Shown here one piece after another: positions 25,385-33,589 of a stretch of 64,000 nucleotides of DNA. Each line of letters opens with the position of its first letter. Positions within the stretch are counted from its first letter, which is position 1. A program made the position numbers and the translations under genes. The stretch lies in the NCBI GenBank assembly GCA_963840425.1, contig CAWIYZ010000017.1, positions 1 to 64,000 on the forward strand, read 5' to 3'. The stretch is from CADEFX01 sp963840425 (GTDB lineage: Bacteria; Pseudomonadota; Alphaproteobacteria; Rhizobiales; Hyphomicrobiaceae). The notes beneath the pieces were generated by a model. The model was not told the DNA's origin. It saw only the letters and a program-made list of their open reading frames with translations, and searched no databases.

Positions 25385-26344
25385 TCACGCCACAGCAGCA
25401 CTGACCCCCAGATAGGCGTCGAATGCGGCCCAGAAGCGTGCGCGGATGTCGTCGCGCTCCTGCAGGATTTCGTGCCGCGAGGGCGCAATGGTGACGTGCG
25501 CGCCCATCCGGAGGCGCGAGGCGAACTCTTCGATGGCGAGGCTGGAGACGATGGTGTCGGCGCTTGCGCTCGCCAGCAGGAGCGGCACGCGGACACGCGC
25601 GGCGAAATCCGGGCGCATCAGCATGCGGTTCGAGCGGTAGGCCGCACGCAGCCATCCGATCGTTGGTGAGCCCAAGCCGAGAGCGGGCGCCGCCTCCACC
25701 ACCTGCCGGTAGCGCGCGAAGCGCTCCTCGTCGGAGGTCAAGGAGTTTTGAGCAAACGGACCAGCTTCGGCGGGCGTAGCGTATCCGCCTGGCACATACC
25801 AGGTGCTCGCCCCGCAGGCGCTCATGACCTCGACGTAAAAGCGGGCCAGGCCGTGCGGGACCGGAATCTTGTCGCGTGAAAGGTCCAGCATGGGTGCGCA
25901 GAGGACCATCCGCTCGAACCACGAGCCCGGCACGACGGAGTTGCGCAGCAGGATGTTGCCACCCATGGAATGAGCGAGCGCGATGTATGGCGGCGGGCAA
26001 TCGGGAAGTACAACCTCCTTCATGAAGCGTGTGATGTCGCGATCGTATTGGGAGAAGTCGCGAATGTGCCCCTTGTTGCGGTTAGCCAGGAGACGGTGCG
26101 AGCCTCCTTGGCCGCGCCAGTCATGGATGGCCACGGCAAAGCCGCGCCGGCGCAGATCGGCGATGACCTCGAAATATTTCTCGATGAACTCGCCACGCCC
26201 CTCGAACAGGACGATTGTGCCGCGGCGCGGGCTCCGTGTCGCCTCCCAGCGAGCAAAACGCAACGGGGCGCCATCGTAGCCCTTGAACTGGCCGACGACA
26301 GCTCCACTGGGAATGGGGTTCCTGGCGAGAGAAACGAGCTCCAT
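25385..26344 (-). CDS. Alpha/beta hydrolase (lysophospholipase/monoacylglycerol lipase type)
   Basis: 319 residues from ATG 26344; a GTG at 26359 is also in frame. Serine hydrolase: oxyanion region 'FEGRGEFIEKYFEV', 'DWRGQGGSHR', the nucleophile in 'ALAHSMGGNILLR' (about 130), the acid Asp in 'LLLASASADTIVSS', and the His in 'APSRHEILQE' (about 290). The pattern fits the PldB-like lysophospholipases of Hyphomicrobiales. No signal peptide, so probably cytoplasmic. Convergent with hisN. Confidence 0.88.
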   Translation of the reverse strand: MELVSLARNPIPSGAVVGQFKGYDGAPLRFARWEATRSPRRGTIVLFEGRGEFIEKYFEVIADLRRRGFAVAIHDWRGQGGSHRLLANRNKGHIRDFSQYDRDITRFMKEVVLPDCPPPYIALAHSMGGNILLRNSVVPGSWFERMVLCAPMLDLSRDKIPVPHGLARFYVEVMSACGASTWYVPGGYATPAEAGPFAQNSLTSDEERFARYRQVVEAAPALGLGSPTIGWLRAAYRSNRMLMRPDFAARVRVPLLLASASADTIVSSLAIEEFASRLRMGAHVTIAPSRHEILQERDDIRARFWAAFDAYLGVSAAVA

Positions 26345-26532
26345 GCCTGCAATTGTCACATCAGAGACGTTCAGCGTTGGGTGCGTGCGACGCTACATCA
26401 GGCGCGCTGCCGGTGGACAGCATGATCTTGCAATCGCGTAGCGCAGCGTGCGCAATCCACAGGCATGCTGGCGTAGGGTTTTCGAAACGGGAAGGTCATC
26501 CGGCCGCAGCCGCCGCCGGATGACCTTTGCTC

Positions 26533-27054
26533 TCAATAATATGGACGCGGCCAGCGCCGTGGCCCGTAGGCAAACGGCCCGGGAACAACGTGCTCGAGCG
26601 GACGTGCGTGCACGATCGCTCCCGTGCAGCGGTCGATTTGCAAATCATAAAGGTCGCCCCTGGGCCCGCGGGCGCGCAGGGTAGCGACATCCGGCCGGAG
26701 TTCGAGATCGTGAAAATCGCCCCAGCCCTGATCGCGCAGCCGCTGGCGAACCTCATGCCTCGGCAGGCAGCCGGCGCCGAAGCGATAGTCCTCGGCATAG
26801 CGCCTGGGCTCGGGCGAATAATGGTCGTCGCGATAGACATTGCGCGGTGGCACGGGCGGCCGGTACGTGCGCTCCTCGTAGGAGTAGCGCTCCGTATAGC
26901 GTGGCGACGGCCCATAGAGATCGCGATAGCGCGGGTCATCGTAAGGCGATGAGTAGCGATCGCCCGGTCCATACTCCAAATCTGCAGCGCGCGCCCCCGG
27001 CGCACCTGCAGCTATGGCAGCGATCACAGTCGCTGCCAGCATCAATGATTTCAT
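26533..27054 (-). CDS. Secreted Tyr/Arg/Pro-rich protein with PepSY-like C-terminus
   Basis: 173 residues. A clear signal peptide (1-23, ending 'GARAAD') leads to a low-complexity segment rich in Tyr, Arg, Pro and Asp (25-85). A small domain follows ('CLPRHEVRQRLRDQGWGDFH' to 'YDLQIDRCTGAIV'), like the PepSY-type repeat of many rhizobial periplasmic proteins, with a Cys pair that could form a disulfide. Function unknown. The gene is single, with an inverted repeat upstream at 27129. Confidence 0.75.
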   Translation of the reverse strand: MKSLMLAATVIAAIAAGAPGARAADLEYGPGDRYSSPYDDPRYRDLYGPSPRYTERYSYEERTYRPPVPPRNVYRDDHYSPEPRRYAEDYRFGAGCLPRHEVRQRLRDQGWGDFHDLELRPDVATLRARGPRGDLYDLQIDRCTGAIVHARPLEHVVPGPFAYGPRRWPRPYY

Positions 27055-27128
27055 GACAGAAAACCTCCTAGCGCTCGACGCGCAGCCTCTCTGCCCTGCC
27101 TCCCTGTGGCAGATTGAAGTCTGAAACC

Positions 27129-27154
27129 TGAACGGATGTCCACACTTCCGTTCA
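27129..27154. promoter_or_regulatory. Inverted repeat upstream of the secreted-protein gene
   Basis: TGAACGGA (27129-27136) and TCCGTTCA (27147-27154) with a 10-base spacer; a further half site GGTTCA follows. It lies about 75 bases upstream of the secreted-protein start and after the stop of the CoA-binding protein gene. Operator or terminator; no T-run, so operator is favoured. Confidence 0.35.
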
Positions 27155-27192
27155 TTTGCGGTTCATCTTCGGCGGTTCGCCCGTGGCGCTCG

Positions 27193-27726
27193 TCACCGCT
27201 TGGTACCGAGCACATGATTCTGAACGCCGCTGGCTCCGAGCTGAGGGCGCTTGGATGAGATCACGCCGGCATTGACGCCGGCCCAGCCGATCTCTCCCGA
27301 CAACCGTCCGTACTCGATCTTCGGGCAGCGATTCATGACGACTTTGAGTCCGGCCGCTTCGGCCTCGCGCGCTGCCTTGTCATTGCGCACGGAGAGCTGC
27401 ATCCAGACGACCTTGAGGCCGAGCTTGTCCTTGAGACGAATGCACTCGCGCGTGATTTGAAGGGCCGCCTCGGAGTTGCGGAAGATGTCGACCATGTCGA
27501 CTTGTGTCGTGATGTCGGCAAGGGCGGCGACGACTTTCTGGCCGAGGATCTCCTGGCCGCCCAGACCGGGATTGACCGGGATGACGGTGAAACTCTTGCC
27601 GAGCAGGTACTTCATGGCGAAATAGCTGGGTCGGCTCGCGTTCGCGGACGCCCCGACCATGGCGATGGACTTCACCGTGTCGAGAATGTCGGCGATATAG
27701 GCGTCGTCGTAGCGATCGTGGTTCAT
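27193..27726 (-). CDS. CoA-binding domain protein (YccU type)
   Basis: 177 residues. A Rossmann-like CoA-binding domain: 'VKSIAMVGASANASRPSYFA' (nucleotide loop), 'FTVIPVNPGLGGQEILGQKV', 'DMVDIFRNSEAALQITREC', 'LKVVWMQLSVRNDKAAREAE', 'GLKVVMNRCPKIEYGRL'. The family has the fold of succinyl-CoA ligase alpha but no catalytic His domain; exact role unknown. ATG 27726 gives the family start. It follows the enoyl-CoA hydratase gene by 13 bases, so both are probably one transcription unit. Confidence 0.9.
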   Translation of the reverse strand: MNHDRYDDAYIADILDTVKSIAMVGASANASRPSYFAMKYLLGKSFTVIPVNPGLGGQEILGQKVVAALADITTQVDMVDIFRNSEAALQITRECIRLKDKLGLKVVWMQLSVRNDKAAREAEAAGLKVVMNRCPKIEYGRLSGEIGWAGVNAGVISSKRPQLGASGVQNHVLGTKR

Positions 27727-27739
27727 GCAGATAGCGGCG

Positions 27740-28570
27740 CTAGCACCCCTTCCACTGGGGCTCACGCTTCTCAATGAAGGCGCCTATGCCTTCCTCTGCA
27801 TCGCGAAACATCATATTGCGCGCCATCGTCTCCGCCGCATCGCGGTAAGCCTGAGCGAGCGGAACCTCGAGCTGACGATAGAAGGTTTCCTTGCCGATAG
27901 CGATGGTTGCTGACGACTTGGCGGCGACGGCCTCCGCCATGATCATGGCTTCCGCCAGCGCGCGGCCGCGCGGCACCACACGATTGACGAGCCCATAAGC
28001 GGCGGCATCCTGCGCCGGCAGCATATCTCCGAGCAGCAGCATCTCCATGGCGCGCTTGCGCGGCACATTGCGCGACAGGGCCACCATCGGCGTCGAGCAG
28101 AACAGCCCGATATTGACGCCGGGCGTCGCAAAGCGCGCATCCACGCCCGCTACCGCCAAATCGCAAGTTGCCACGAGTTGGCATCCGGCAGCCGTAGCGA
28201 CACCTTCCACCGCGGCAATGAATGGTTTCGGTGAGCGCACGATGGACTGCATCATCAGCGAGCACCGGTCCATCAGCTCACTGAAGTAGGCAAGTCCACC
28301 GTCGACATCGGACCGCCGCGCCGTCATTTCCTTCATGTCGTGCCCGGCGCTGAACGCGGGACCGTTGGCTGTGATTACGACTGCACGCACATCGGCCGAA
28401 GCAGAGATGCGATCGATCGCGGCCTGCAACGCGGACAACATCGCCTCGGATAGGCTGTTGCGCGCCTGCGGCCGGTTGAGCGTGAGGATGGCGATGAAGG
28501 CCCGTCGCTCCTCGATCAGTACAGGATCGGAGAGCGCTCCTGCTTCACGTCCCGCGGCCCGCTTCTGCAT
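27740..28570 (-). CDS. Enoyl-CoA hydratase/isomerase family protein
   Basis: 276 residues of crotonase fold. The oxyanion-hole segments 'PAFSAGHDMKEM' and 'AAVEGVATAAGCQLVATCDL' are present. The first catalytic Glu of enoyl-CoA hydratase falls in the segment 'GVATAAGCQL', where hydratases usually have Glu and this protein has Ala/Thr. The second is replaced as well ('VNIGLFCSTP'). This pattern is common in the rhizobial ECHDC3-like group, so true hydratase activity is uncertain. Forms an operon with the CoA-binding protein gene and the secreted protein gene upstream. Confidence 0.85.
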   Translation of the reverse strand: MQKRAAGREAGALSDPVLIEERRAFIAILTLNRPQARNSLSEAMLSALQAAIDRISASADVRAVVITANGPAFSAGHDMKEMTARRSDVDGGLAYFSELMDRCSLMMQSIVRSPKPFIAAVEGVATAAGCQLVATCDLAVAGVDARFATPGVNIGLFCSTPMVALSRNVPRKRAMEMLLLGDMLPAQDAAAYGLVNRVVPRGRALAEAMIMAEAVAAKSSATIAIGKETFYRQLEVPLAQAYRDAAETMARNMMFRDAEEGIGAFIEKREPQWKGC

Positions 28571-28597
28571 GCGCCTTCACTCGTCCGCACCAGGCTG

Positions 28598-29137
28598 CTA
28601 TTGCAGCACCTTCTCGATCTGCTCGCGAAATTGCTTGACCACCTCGACGTTCTCGGGGAACTGCAGCGGAGGCGTATTCTTTAGTGCCTCGTTCAGCTCC
28701 TCGAGCATCTGTTTGCGATCCTTCTCGGCAATGGATTTGTCTTTCTTGACGTCGTCGATCTCCTGCTTGAGGGCTGAGACCGGGTCGGTGAACTTGCCGG
28801 TCTGCGGGTCGAGGCCGCCCATCACCAGCGAGATGTTGAACGCCACGTCGTCGAAGTCCGCGAAGTTGGAAAAGCCGTGCTTTTTCGCCAGTGCGTCGAG
28901 ATCAGCCTGGACCTTGGGGTCGGGCTTGTCACTGGCCGGCGCCTGGTTCTTTTGGGCGTACTCGGAGATGTCTTGCTGCGCAGTGATGAACCTCTCGATC
29001 ATCTTGCCTGTCAGCTTGACCTGCTTGAAGTCGCCCTGGCCGCCGGCCTGTCCCTGCGCGCCGGCCTGAAGCGCGCCCACAGTGCTGACCGCCGCGACCA
29101 GCACGATCATTTGCAGGCAACGCCACATCGCTCTCAT
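28598..29137 (-). CDS. Exported helical protein of unknown function
   Basis: 179 residues from ATG 29137, 181 from ATG 29143; GGAAAG lies 8 bases from the second. Signal peptide to about residue 28 ('LQAGAQGQ'). The mature part is charged and helical: 'QVKLTGKMIERFITAQQDIS', 'KVQADLDALAKKHGFSNFAD', 'FDDVAFNISLVMGGLDPQTG', 'QLREQIEKVLQ'-like end. No known catalytic motif. It is conserved in this position in rhizobial genomes as far as I recall, but unnamed. Same strand as the enoyl-CoA hydratase gene, 27 bases upstream of it. Confidence 0.75.
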   Translation of the reverse strand: MRAMWRCLQMIVLVAAVSTVGALQAGAQGQAGGQGDFKQVKLTGKMIERFITAQQDISEYAQKNQAPASDKPDPKVQADLDALAKKHGFSNFADFDDVAFNISLVMGGLDPQTGKFTDPVSALKQEIDDVKKDKSIAEKDRKQMLEELNEALKNTPPLQFPENVEVVKQFREQIEKVLQ

Positions 29138-29216
29138 CTGCATCTTTCCTTCTCCGTCGGCCCCAGGCTAGAACACACCGCTTCTTACCAGAACTTATGA
29201 GTAGGACGCCAATAAG

Positions 29217-29666
29217 GTGTCAGAACGCCCCAACACCCTCACCCCTCTTTCGGTTGCCGCAGTAACCGCCCTGATCGACGCGAACTTTCCGCAAATTCAT
29301 GCGGGCGGACGGTCTATGTTCATCGAAGCCGTCGATTCGCGGCAGGCTCGTGTCCGCCTCAAGTTCACCGAGCGCTCCGTGCGGCCGGGGGGCACGATCT
29401 CCGGTCCCGCCATGTTCACGCTCGCCGATTTCAGCATCTATGTCGCTCTGATCGCAACGCTCGGCGCTGAGGGCATACCGGCCCTGACGACCAATCTCAA
29501 CATCACATTCCTCAAACGGCCGGAGCAGGGCGATCTCATCGCCGAGGCCCGGATCATCAGACTGGGTCGGCGGCTGGCTTACGCCGACGTGGGCCTCAGG
29601 ATGGATGGTGCTGATGAGATGGTAGCGCACGCTACCGGCTCCTACGCACTATTCAGTGAGAGGTAA
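29217..29666 (+). CDS. PaaI-type hotdog thioesterase
   Basis: 149 residues starting at GTG 29217. The hotdog-fold signature is visible: 'RVRLKFTERSVRPGGTISGP' followed by 'AMFTLADFSIYVALIATLG' (the central helix with the catalytic Asp) and 'LTTNLNITFLKRPEQGDLIA' plus 'ATGSYALF'. Hydrolyses acyl-CoA or aryl-CoA thioesters; substrate unknown. It precedes rplM on the same strand by 133 bases, with a promoter-like sequence between, so it is probably independent. Confidence 0.87.
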   Translation: MSERPNTLTPLSVAAVTALIDANFPQIHAGGRSMFIEAVDSRQARVRLKFTERSVRPGGTISGPAMFTLADFSIYVALIATLGAEGIPALTTNLNITFLKRPEQGDLIAEARIIRLGRRLAYADVGLRMDGADEMVAHATGSYALFSER

Positions 29667-29731
29667 TTGGATACCGTATAGGCAATCAACTGGAGGAAAT
29701 GGGCTTTTTGCTTCTTCTGGCGCATTGTTGA

Positions 29732-29760
29732 TTGACGCAATGCAGGGCATCGCTTAGAAG
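29732..29760 (+). promoter_or_regulatory. Candidate promoter of rplM-rpsI
   Basis: TTGACG (29732-29737), 17-base spacer, TAGAAG (29755-29760), 40 bases before the rplM start. The -35 is good, the -10 weak. Confidence 0.35.
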
Positions 29761-29799
29761 GCGGTCCTTCTGCTGCAGATGCGCCAGGAGCATGCGGGG

Positions 29800-30261
29800 A
29801 TGAAAACCTACACGGCCAAGCCCGGCGAGCTTGCCAAGAAATGGGTGCTGATCGACGCCGAGGGGCTCGTTGTCGGCCGACTTGCCACCATTATCGCGAC
29901 CCGCCTCAAGGGCAAGCACCGCCCAGCCTACACGCCTCACGTCGACATGGGCGACAATGTCATTGTCGTCAACGCGGGCAAGGTCGTATTCACGGGCAAC
30001 AAGTACGAGGACAAGAAGTATCACTGGCACACCGGGTATCCGGGCGGCATCAAAACCCGCACCCCCCGCCAGATCCTCGAAGGCAAATTCCCGGAGCGCG
30101 TGGTCGAGAAGGCCGTCGAGCGCATGCTCGCGCGCGGTCCGTTGCAACGCAAGCTCATGGGCAATCTCAAGATCTATGCCGGGGCGGAGCACCCGCACGA
30201 GGCTCAGCAGCCCGAACGTCTCGACGTTGGGGCGCTCAATCGCAAGAACAAGAGGGTGTGA
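29800..30261 (+). CDS. rplM: 50S ribosomal protein L13
   Basis: 153 residues. 'WVLIDAEGLVVGRLATIIA', 'LKGKHRPAYTPHVDMGDNVI', 'VVNAGKVVFTGNK', 'HTGYPGGIKTRT' and 'RMLARGPLQRKLMGNLKIYA' are diagnostic. ATG 29800 is chosen over 29779: AGGAG lies 9 bases upstream and 'MKTYTAKPGE' is the family start. It binds 23S rRNA early in 50S assembly. First gene of the universal rplM-rpsI operon. Confidence 0.98.
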   Translation: MKTYTAKPGELAKKWVLIDAEGLVVGRLATIIATRLKGKHRPAYTPHVDMGDNVIVVNAGKVVFTGNKYEDKKYHWHTGYPGGIKTRTPRQILEGKFPERVVEKAVERMLARGPLQRKLMGNLKIYAGAEHPHEAQQPERLDVGALNRKNKRV

Positions 30262-30266
30262 CGGTC

Positions 30267-30752
30267 ATGGCGATAGAACCGAGGACACTCAGCGATTTAG
30301 GTGGCTTGAAGGGTGACGTAGCCGCTCCTGCGGGAGCGCCCGTCTATCAGCAGAAGATCGATGCCCAGGGGCGCGCCTACGCCACGGGTAAGCGCAAGAA
30401 TGCCGTCGCTCGGGTGTGGCTGAAGCGCGGGCACGGCAAGATCACGGTCAACGCCAAGGATTTCTCGGCGTACTTTGCGCGCCCCGTGCTGCAGATGCTG
30501 TTGAAGCAGCCGCTCAACGCCGCGAGCCGTGCGGATCAGTACGATGTGATCGCTACGGTGGCCGGCGGCGGGTTGTCTGGGCAGGCGGGCGCGGTCCGGC
30601 ACGGCATCTCCAAGGCCTTGACCCACTACGAGCCCGACCTGCGTCCGGTGCTCAAGAAGGGCGGTTTCCTGACGCGCGACAGCCGCGTGGTGGAGCGCAA
30701 GAAGTACGGCAAGGTCAAGGCCCGCCGCAGCTTCCAGTTCTCCAAGCGCTAG
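30267..30752 (+). CDS. rpsI: 30S ribosomal protein S9
   Basis: 161 residues. After a variable N-terminal extension of about 35 residues typical of alphaproteobacteria, the core has 'GRAYATGKRKNAVARVWLKR', 'GHGKITVN', 'VAGGGLSGQAGAVRHGISKA' and 'KKYGKVKARRSFQFSKR', the C-terminal tail reaching the P-site tRNA. It starts 5 bases after the rplM stop. Confidence 0.98.
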   Translation: MAIEPRTLSDLGGLKGDVAAPAGAPVYQQKIDAQGRAYATGKRKNAVARVWLKRGHGKITVNAKDFSAYFARPVLQMLLKQPLNAASRADQYDVIATVAGGGLSGQAGAVRHGISKALTHYEPDLRPVLKKGGFLTRDSRVVERKKYGKVKARRSFQFSKR

Positions 30753-30771
30753 GCGCCTGCAACCTGCTTGG

Positions 30772-30798
30772 GGACGGCGCGCTCAGCGCTTGCCGTCC
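30772..30798 (+). terminator. Hairpin after rpsI
   Basis: GGACGGC (30772-30778) pairs with GCCGTCC (30792-30798), with a nested GCGC/GCGC pair in the loop, 20 bases after the rpsI stop. The T-tract is poor (TTGT), so termination may be weak. Confidence 0.45.
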
Positions 30799-30937
30799 TT
30801 GTGGCTGTTGACATGGCGGGCCGCACTCACCATAAGGATGCGCATGTTCAGGCAAGTGACATTCTCTGCCCGACGTTGCCGCGCACGCCATGAGGCGTGG
30901 CCGCGATGACGGGCGTTTAAGTCCGCCTGTTCCAGCG

Positions 30938-30962
30938 AGCCGCGCCCAAGCGCGGCTTTTTT
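30938..30962 (+). terminator. Rho-independent terminator before argC
   Basis: Perfect 8-base stem AGCCGCGC/GCGCGGCT with loop CCAA followed by six T's. It ends the rplM-rpsI transcript or acts in the argC leader, 65 bases before argC. The bases from 30799 to 30937 show no gene. Confidence 0.8.
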
Positions 30963-31026
30963 GTTGTCACCGCGCTGCGGCCTCAATCGACACCGTCGTT
31001 GTTTCCTTCAGGCCCAGGAGCCCACC

Positions 31027-31989
31027 ATGCAGAAGACCAACCCGCAATTTGCTGCCTCCGTGTTCATCGACGGCGAGGCCGGCACCACCGGGATCGAGAT
31101 CCGCGAGCGCCTGGCTGCGGTCACTGAGATCGAGGTCAAGAGCATCGCGCCGGAGGAGCGCAAGGACGCGGCAGCGCGCAAGGCGATGATGGTGGAAGCG
31201 GATCTGGTTGTGCTCTGCCTGCCGGACGATGCCGCCAAGGAAGCGGTGGCTCTGGCCTCTGAGCTGGGTGATGACGCGCCGAGGATCATCGACGCCTCGA
31301 CCGCGCACCGGGTCGCCCCCGGCTGGGTCTACGGCTTCGCGGAGATGGACGCCGGCCAGGCCAAGGCGATCGCGGCTGCAAGGCACGTCACCAATCCCGG
31401 GTGCTATCCGACGGGCGCCATTGCTCTCATCCGTCCGCTGGTCGATGCAGGTCTGATCGCGCCGGATCACCCGATCACGGTCAATGCCGTCTCCGGCTAC
31501 TCCGGCGGCGGCAAATCGATGATCGAAGCCTACGCGTCAGGCAAGGCGCCCGCGTTCGAGCTGTACGGTCTGGCTCTCGAGCACAAGCATGTGCCGGAGT
31601 TGCAGCTTTACGCCAAGCTGGCGCGGCGGCCGATCTTCGTGCCGTCGGTCGGCAATTTCCGCAAAGGCATGCTGGTTTCCGTCCCGCTGCATTTGGATGC
31701 TCTTCCAGGAAAGCCCACTGCGCGCCAGCTCGAAGCCGCATTGGTTGAGCACTATGCGGACGCCAAGTTCGTCAAGGTCGTGCCGGCGGCCGATCCCTCG
31801 GCCAAGGGCGGCGGGCTGGAAGCGGAGGCGCTCAATGGCACCAACTTGCTCGAGCTGCGCGTGTTTGCCAACGAGGCGCATCGGCAAGCAGTGCTCGTCG
31901 CCAAGCTCGACAATCTCGGCAAGGGAGCCTCCGGAGCTGCAGTCCAGAACATCGGCGTGATGCTCGGCATCGACACCGGCTCAGTGTGA
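31027..31989 (+). CDS. argC: N-acetyl-gamma-glutamyl-phosphate reductase (type 2, short form)
   Basis: 320 residues. Reduces N-acetylglutamyl phosphate to the semialdehyde in arginine biosynthesis. 'VFIDGEAGTTGIEIRERLA' is the NADP-binding start of the short AGPR group; the catalytic Cys is in 'HVTNPGCYPTGAIALI' (about 121), and 'VNAVSGYSGGGKSMIEAY' is the substrate region. ATG 31027 has AGGAG 7 bases upstream. The gene stands alone and converges on the metallo-hydrolase gene with a 9-base overlap. Confidence 0.96.
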   Translation: MQKTNPQFAASVFIDGEAGTTGIEIRERLAAVTEIEVKSIAPEERKDAAARKAMMVEADLVVLCLPDDAAKEAVALASELGDDAPRIIDASTAHRVAPGWVYGFAEMDAGQAKAIAAARHVTNPGCYPTGAIALIRPLVDAGLIAPDHPITVNAVSGYSGGGKSMIEAYASGKAPAFELYGLALEHKHVPELQLYAKLARRPIFVPSVGNFRKGMLVSVPLHLDALPGKPTARQLEAALVEHYADAKFVKVVPAADPSAKGGGLEAEALNGTNLLELRVFANEAHRQAVLVAKLDNLGKGASGAAVQNIGVMLGIDTGSV

Positions 31990-32775
31990 TGTGAGCTCGA
32001 ATACTTTGGTCTGATCGAGCGTTTCGCCGAACCAGGATGAGATCGCGGCCGCCCGCTCGCCGATGTAGGCGGGTTTTCCGGCTTCGAGCACCATGGGCAC
32101 GTCATGGCCCGGCACGACGATCGTGCCGGGCTTCTGCCGCCACAGCTCCCACATCATCTCCATGGAACTACGGCTTACGCTCTGGTCGTAGCTCATGTCC
32201 GCGACCAGGGAGAGGAGTTCGGCCCTGTTCTTGGCCGCATCGCCGGTGAAGATCACGTCGCGCTTCCCTCCATCCAGAACGAACATGACGTGCCCAGGAG
32301 TGTGGCCGGGTGCATCGTAGACCTTGAACGCCGGCAATACCTCGTCGCCAGCGACTATGAGAGACGTCTGCTTGGAGCGATCGAGCTCTCGGACATAGAG
32401 CTCCGGCACAGGCGAGGTGCCCCACGGCTCCTTTAGCGACCATGCAAGCTCTTTGGCGCTGATGGCTACGCGCGCCTGGGGAAACATGACCCAGTTGATC
32501 GAGTGATCCCAATGTGAATGCGTCAACAGAACATCGGTTACGTCGGCTGGTGTTAGTGCGTGCGCACGAAGGCGTGCGAGGATCAGGCTGCGTTGGCTGA
32601 ATGAGCCGACGTCGATCAGCGCGACGCGCCCATGGCCGCGCAACAGCGCAATCGTGCTCCAGCCGAGCCCCCCATGGCAGACGGATTTGCCCGGATAGCC
32701 CTGGACGACGATCTCGATGTTCCAGCCGCCGATTTCTGCGAGCTTACCCGCTGCGTTGCCGGGCGTTTGCGCCAT
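31981..32775 (-). CDS. MBL-fold metallo-hydrolase (lactonase-like)
   Basis: 264 residues. The metal-binding motif HxHxDH is present as 'LLTHSHWDHSINW' (about 95), with further ligands in 'APGHTPGHVMFVLD' (His), 'IFTGDAAKN' (bridging Asp) and 'VVPGHDVPM' (His). The layout resembles AHL lactonase-type hydrolases, but homologs act on varied esters and thioesters, so the substrate is open. ATG 32775 gives 'MAQTPGNAAG'. The N-terminus lacks a signal peptide. Divergent from the VOC gene across a spacer with two palindromes. Confidence 0.85.
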   Translation of the reverse strand: MAQTPGNAAGKLAEIGGWNIEIVVQGYPGKSVCHGGLGWSTIALLRGHGRVALIDVGSFSQRSLILARLRAHALTPADVTDVLLTHSHWDHSINWVMFPQARVAISAKELAWSLKEPWGTSPVPELYVRELDRSKQTSLIVAGDEVLPAFKVYDAPGHTPGHVMFVLDGGKRDVIFTGDAAKNRAELLSLVADMSYDQSVSRSSMEMMWELWRQKPGTIVVPGHDVPMVLEAGKPAYIGERAAAISSWFGETLDQTKVFELTSH

Positions 32776-32879
32776 GGACTTCTCCCTACTTATTGTTTTG
32801 TCCAACGGGCTGGAGGTCTTACATCCGTACCGGCGCGCGCGACCTTCCCGGGCCGCTCACCGCATTTGCTTGCTACGTT

Positions 32880-32907
32880 GGTACAATAATACCGTCAACT
32901 GTCGACA
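32880..32907. promoter_or_regulatory. Two palindromes in a divergent promoter region
   Basis: GGTACAATAATACC (32880-32893, arms GGTA/TACC) and TGTCGACA (32900-32907) lie next to each other, midway between the metallo-hydrolase (minus) and VOC (plus) starts. TGTCGACA-type sites are typical of GntR-family operators. No GntR gene is in the window. Confidence 0.4.
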
Positions 32908-32995
32908 ATTCTCAAGCGACAGCCAACACCCAAGCTGCTGGTATTGAGCGCGCCGTGATATGAGGGCGAGATGTGCATCCGTTCCGGACACGCCT

Positions 32996-33496
32996 ATGAC
33001 ACAACAGACAACAAGCCGACCCATCGACCCTGCAGTGAGAATAGGTCACGTGCATCTGAAGGTGGCCGATCTCGAGCGCGCGCTTAAATTTTGGCGCGAC
33101 ATTCTCGGTTTCGAGGTGACACAGACACGGCCCGGCGCGGCGTTTCTCTCGGCTGGCGGCTATCATCACCATATTGCCCTCAATACCTGGGAGAGCGAGG
33201 GCGGGTCGCCGCCGGCGCGCAACGCCACGGGCCTCTATCATGTGGCCGTGCTCTATCCTTCGCGGGCGGCATTGGCCGGCGCCCTGAAGCGAGTGAAGGC
33301 GGCAGGTATCGAGCTTGATGGCGCCAGCGATCACGGCGTAAGCGAGGCGCTTTATCTGCAGGATTTCGATGGCAATGGCGTAGAGCTCTATCGCGACCGT
33401 CCCAAGGAGGAATGGCCGCGCACACCCGATGGGGCTCTCAGCATGACGCGGCAGCGGATCGATCTCGATGGCCTTCTGGCCGAGGCGGCCGGCTAA
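32996..33496 (+). CDS. VOC (glyoxalase/dioxygenase) family protein
   Basis: 166 residues. One vicinal-oxygen-chelate module pair: 'IGHVHLKVADLERALKFWRD' with the first metal His, 'FLSAGGYHHHIALNTWES' with the second, and 'LYLQDFDGNGVELYRDRP' with the Glu. The sequence is close to CatE-like extradiol dioxygenase relatives of the glyoxalase family, though the protein has only one domain. Catalytic role unknown. ATG 32996 is the family start. The amidase gene follows after 93 bases on the same strand. Confidence 0.88.
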   Translation: MTQQTTSRPIDPAVRIGHVHLKVADLERALKFWRDILGFEVTQTRPGAAFLSAGGYHHHIALNTWESEGGSPPARNATGLYHVAVLYPSRAALAGALKRVKAAGIELDGASDHGVSEALYLQDFDGNGVELYRDRPKEEWPRTPDGALSMTRQRIDLDGLLAEAAG

Positions 33497-33589
33497 ATTC
33501 GCAGCAGTCACGATGGTGCAGTCCCCTTGGGTGCGGCATCCGGCGCGTGTAGGCTGGCGCATGCTGTTAATGCCGAGGGATCGCCACCT

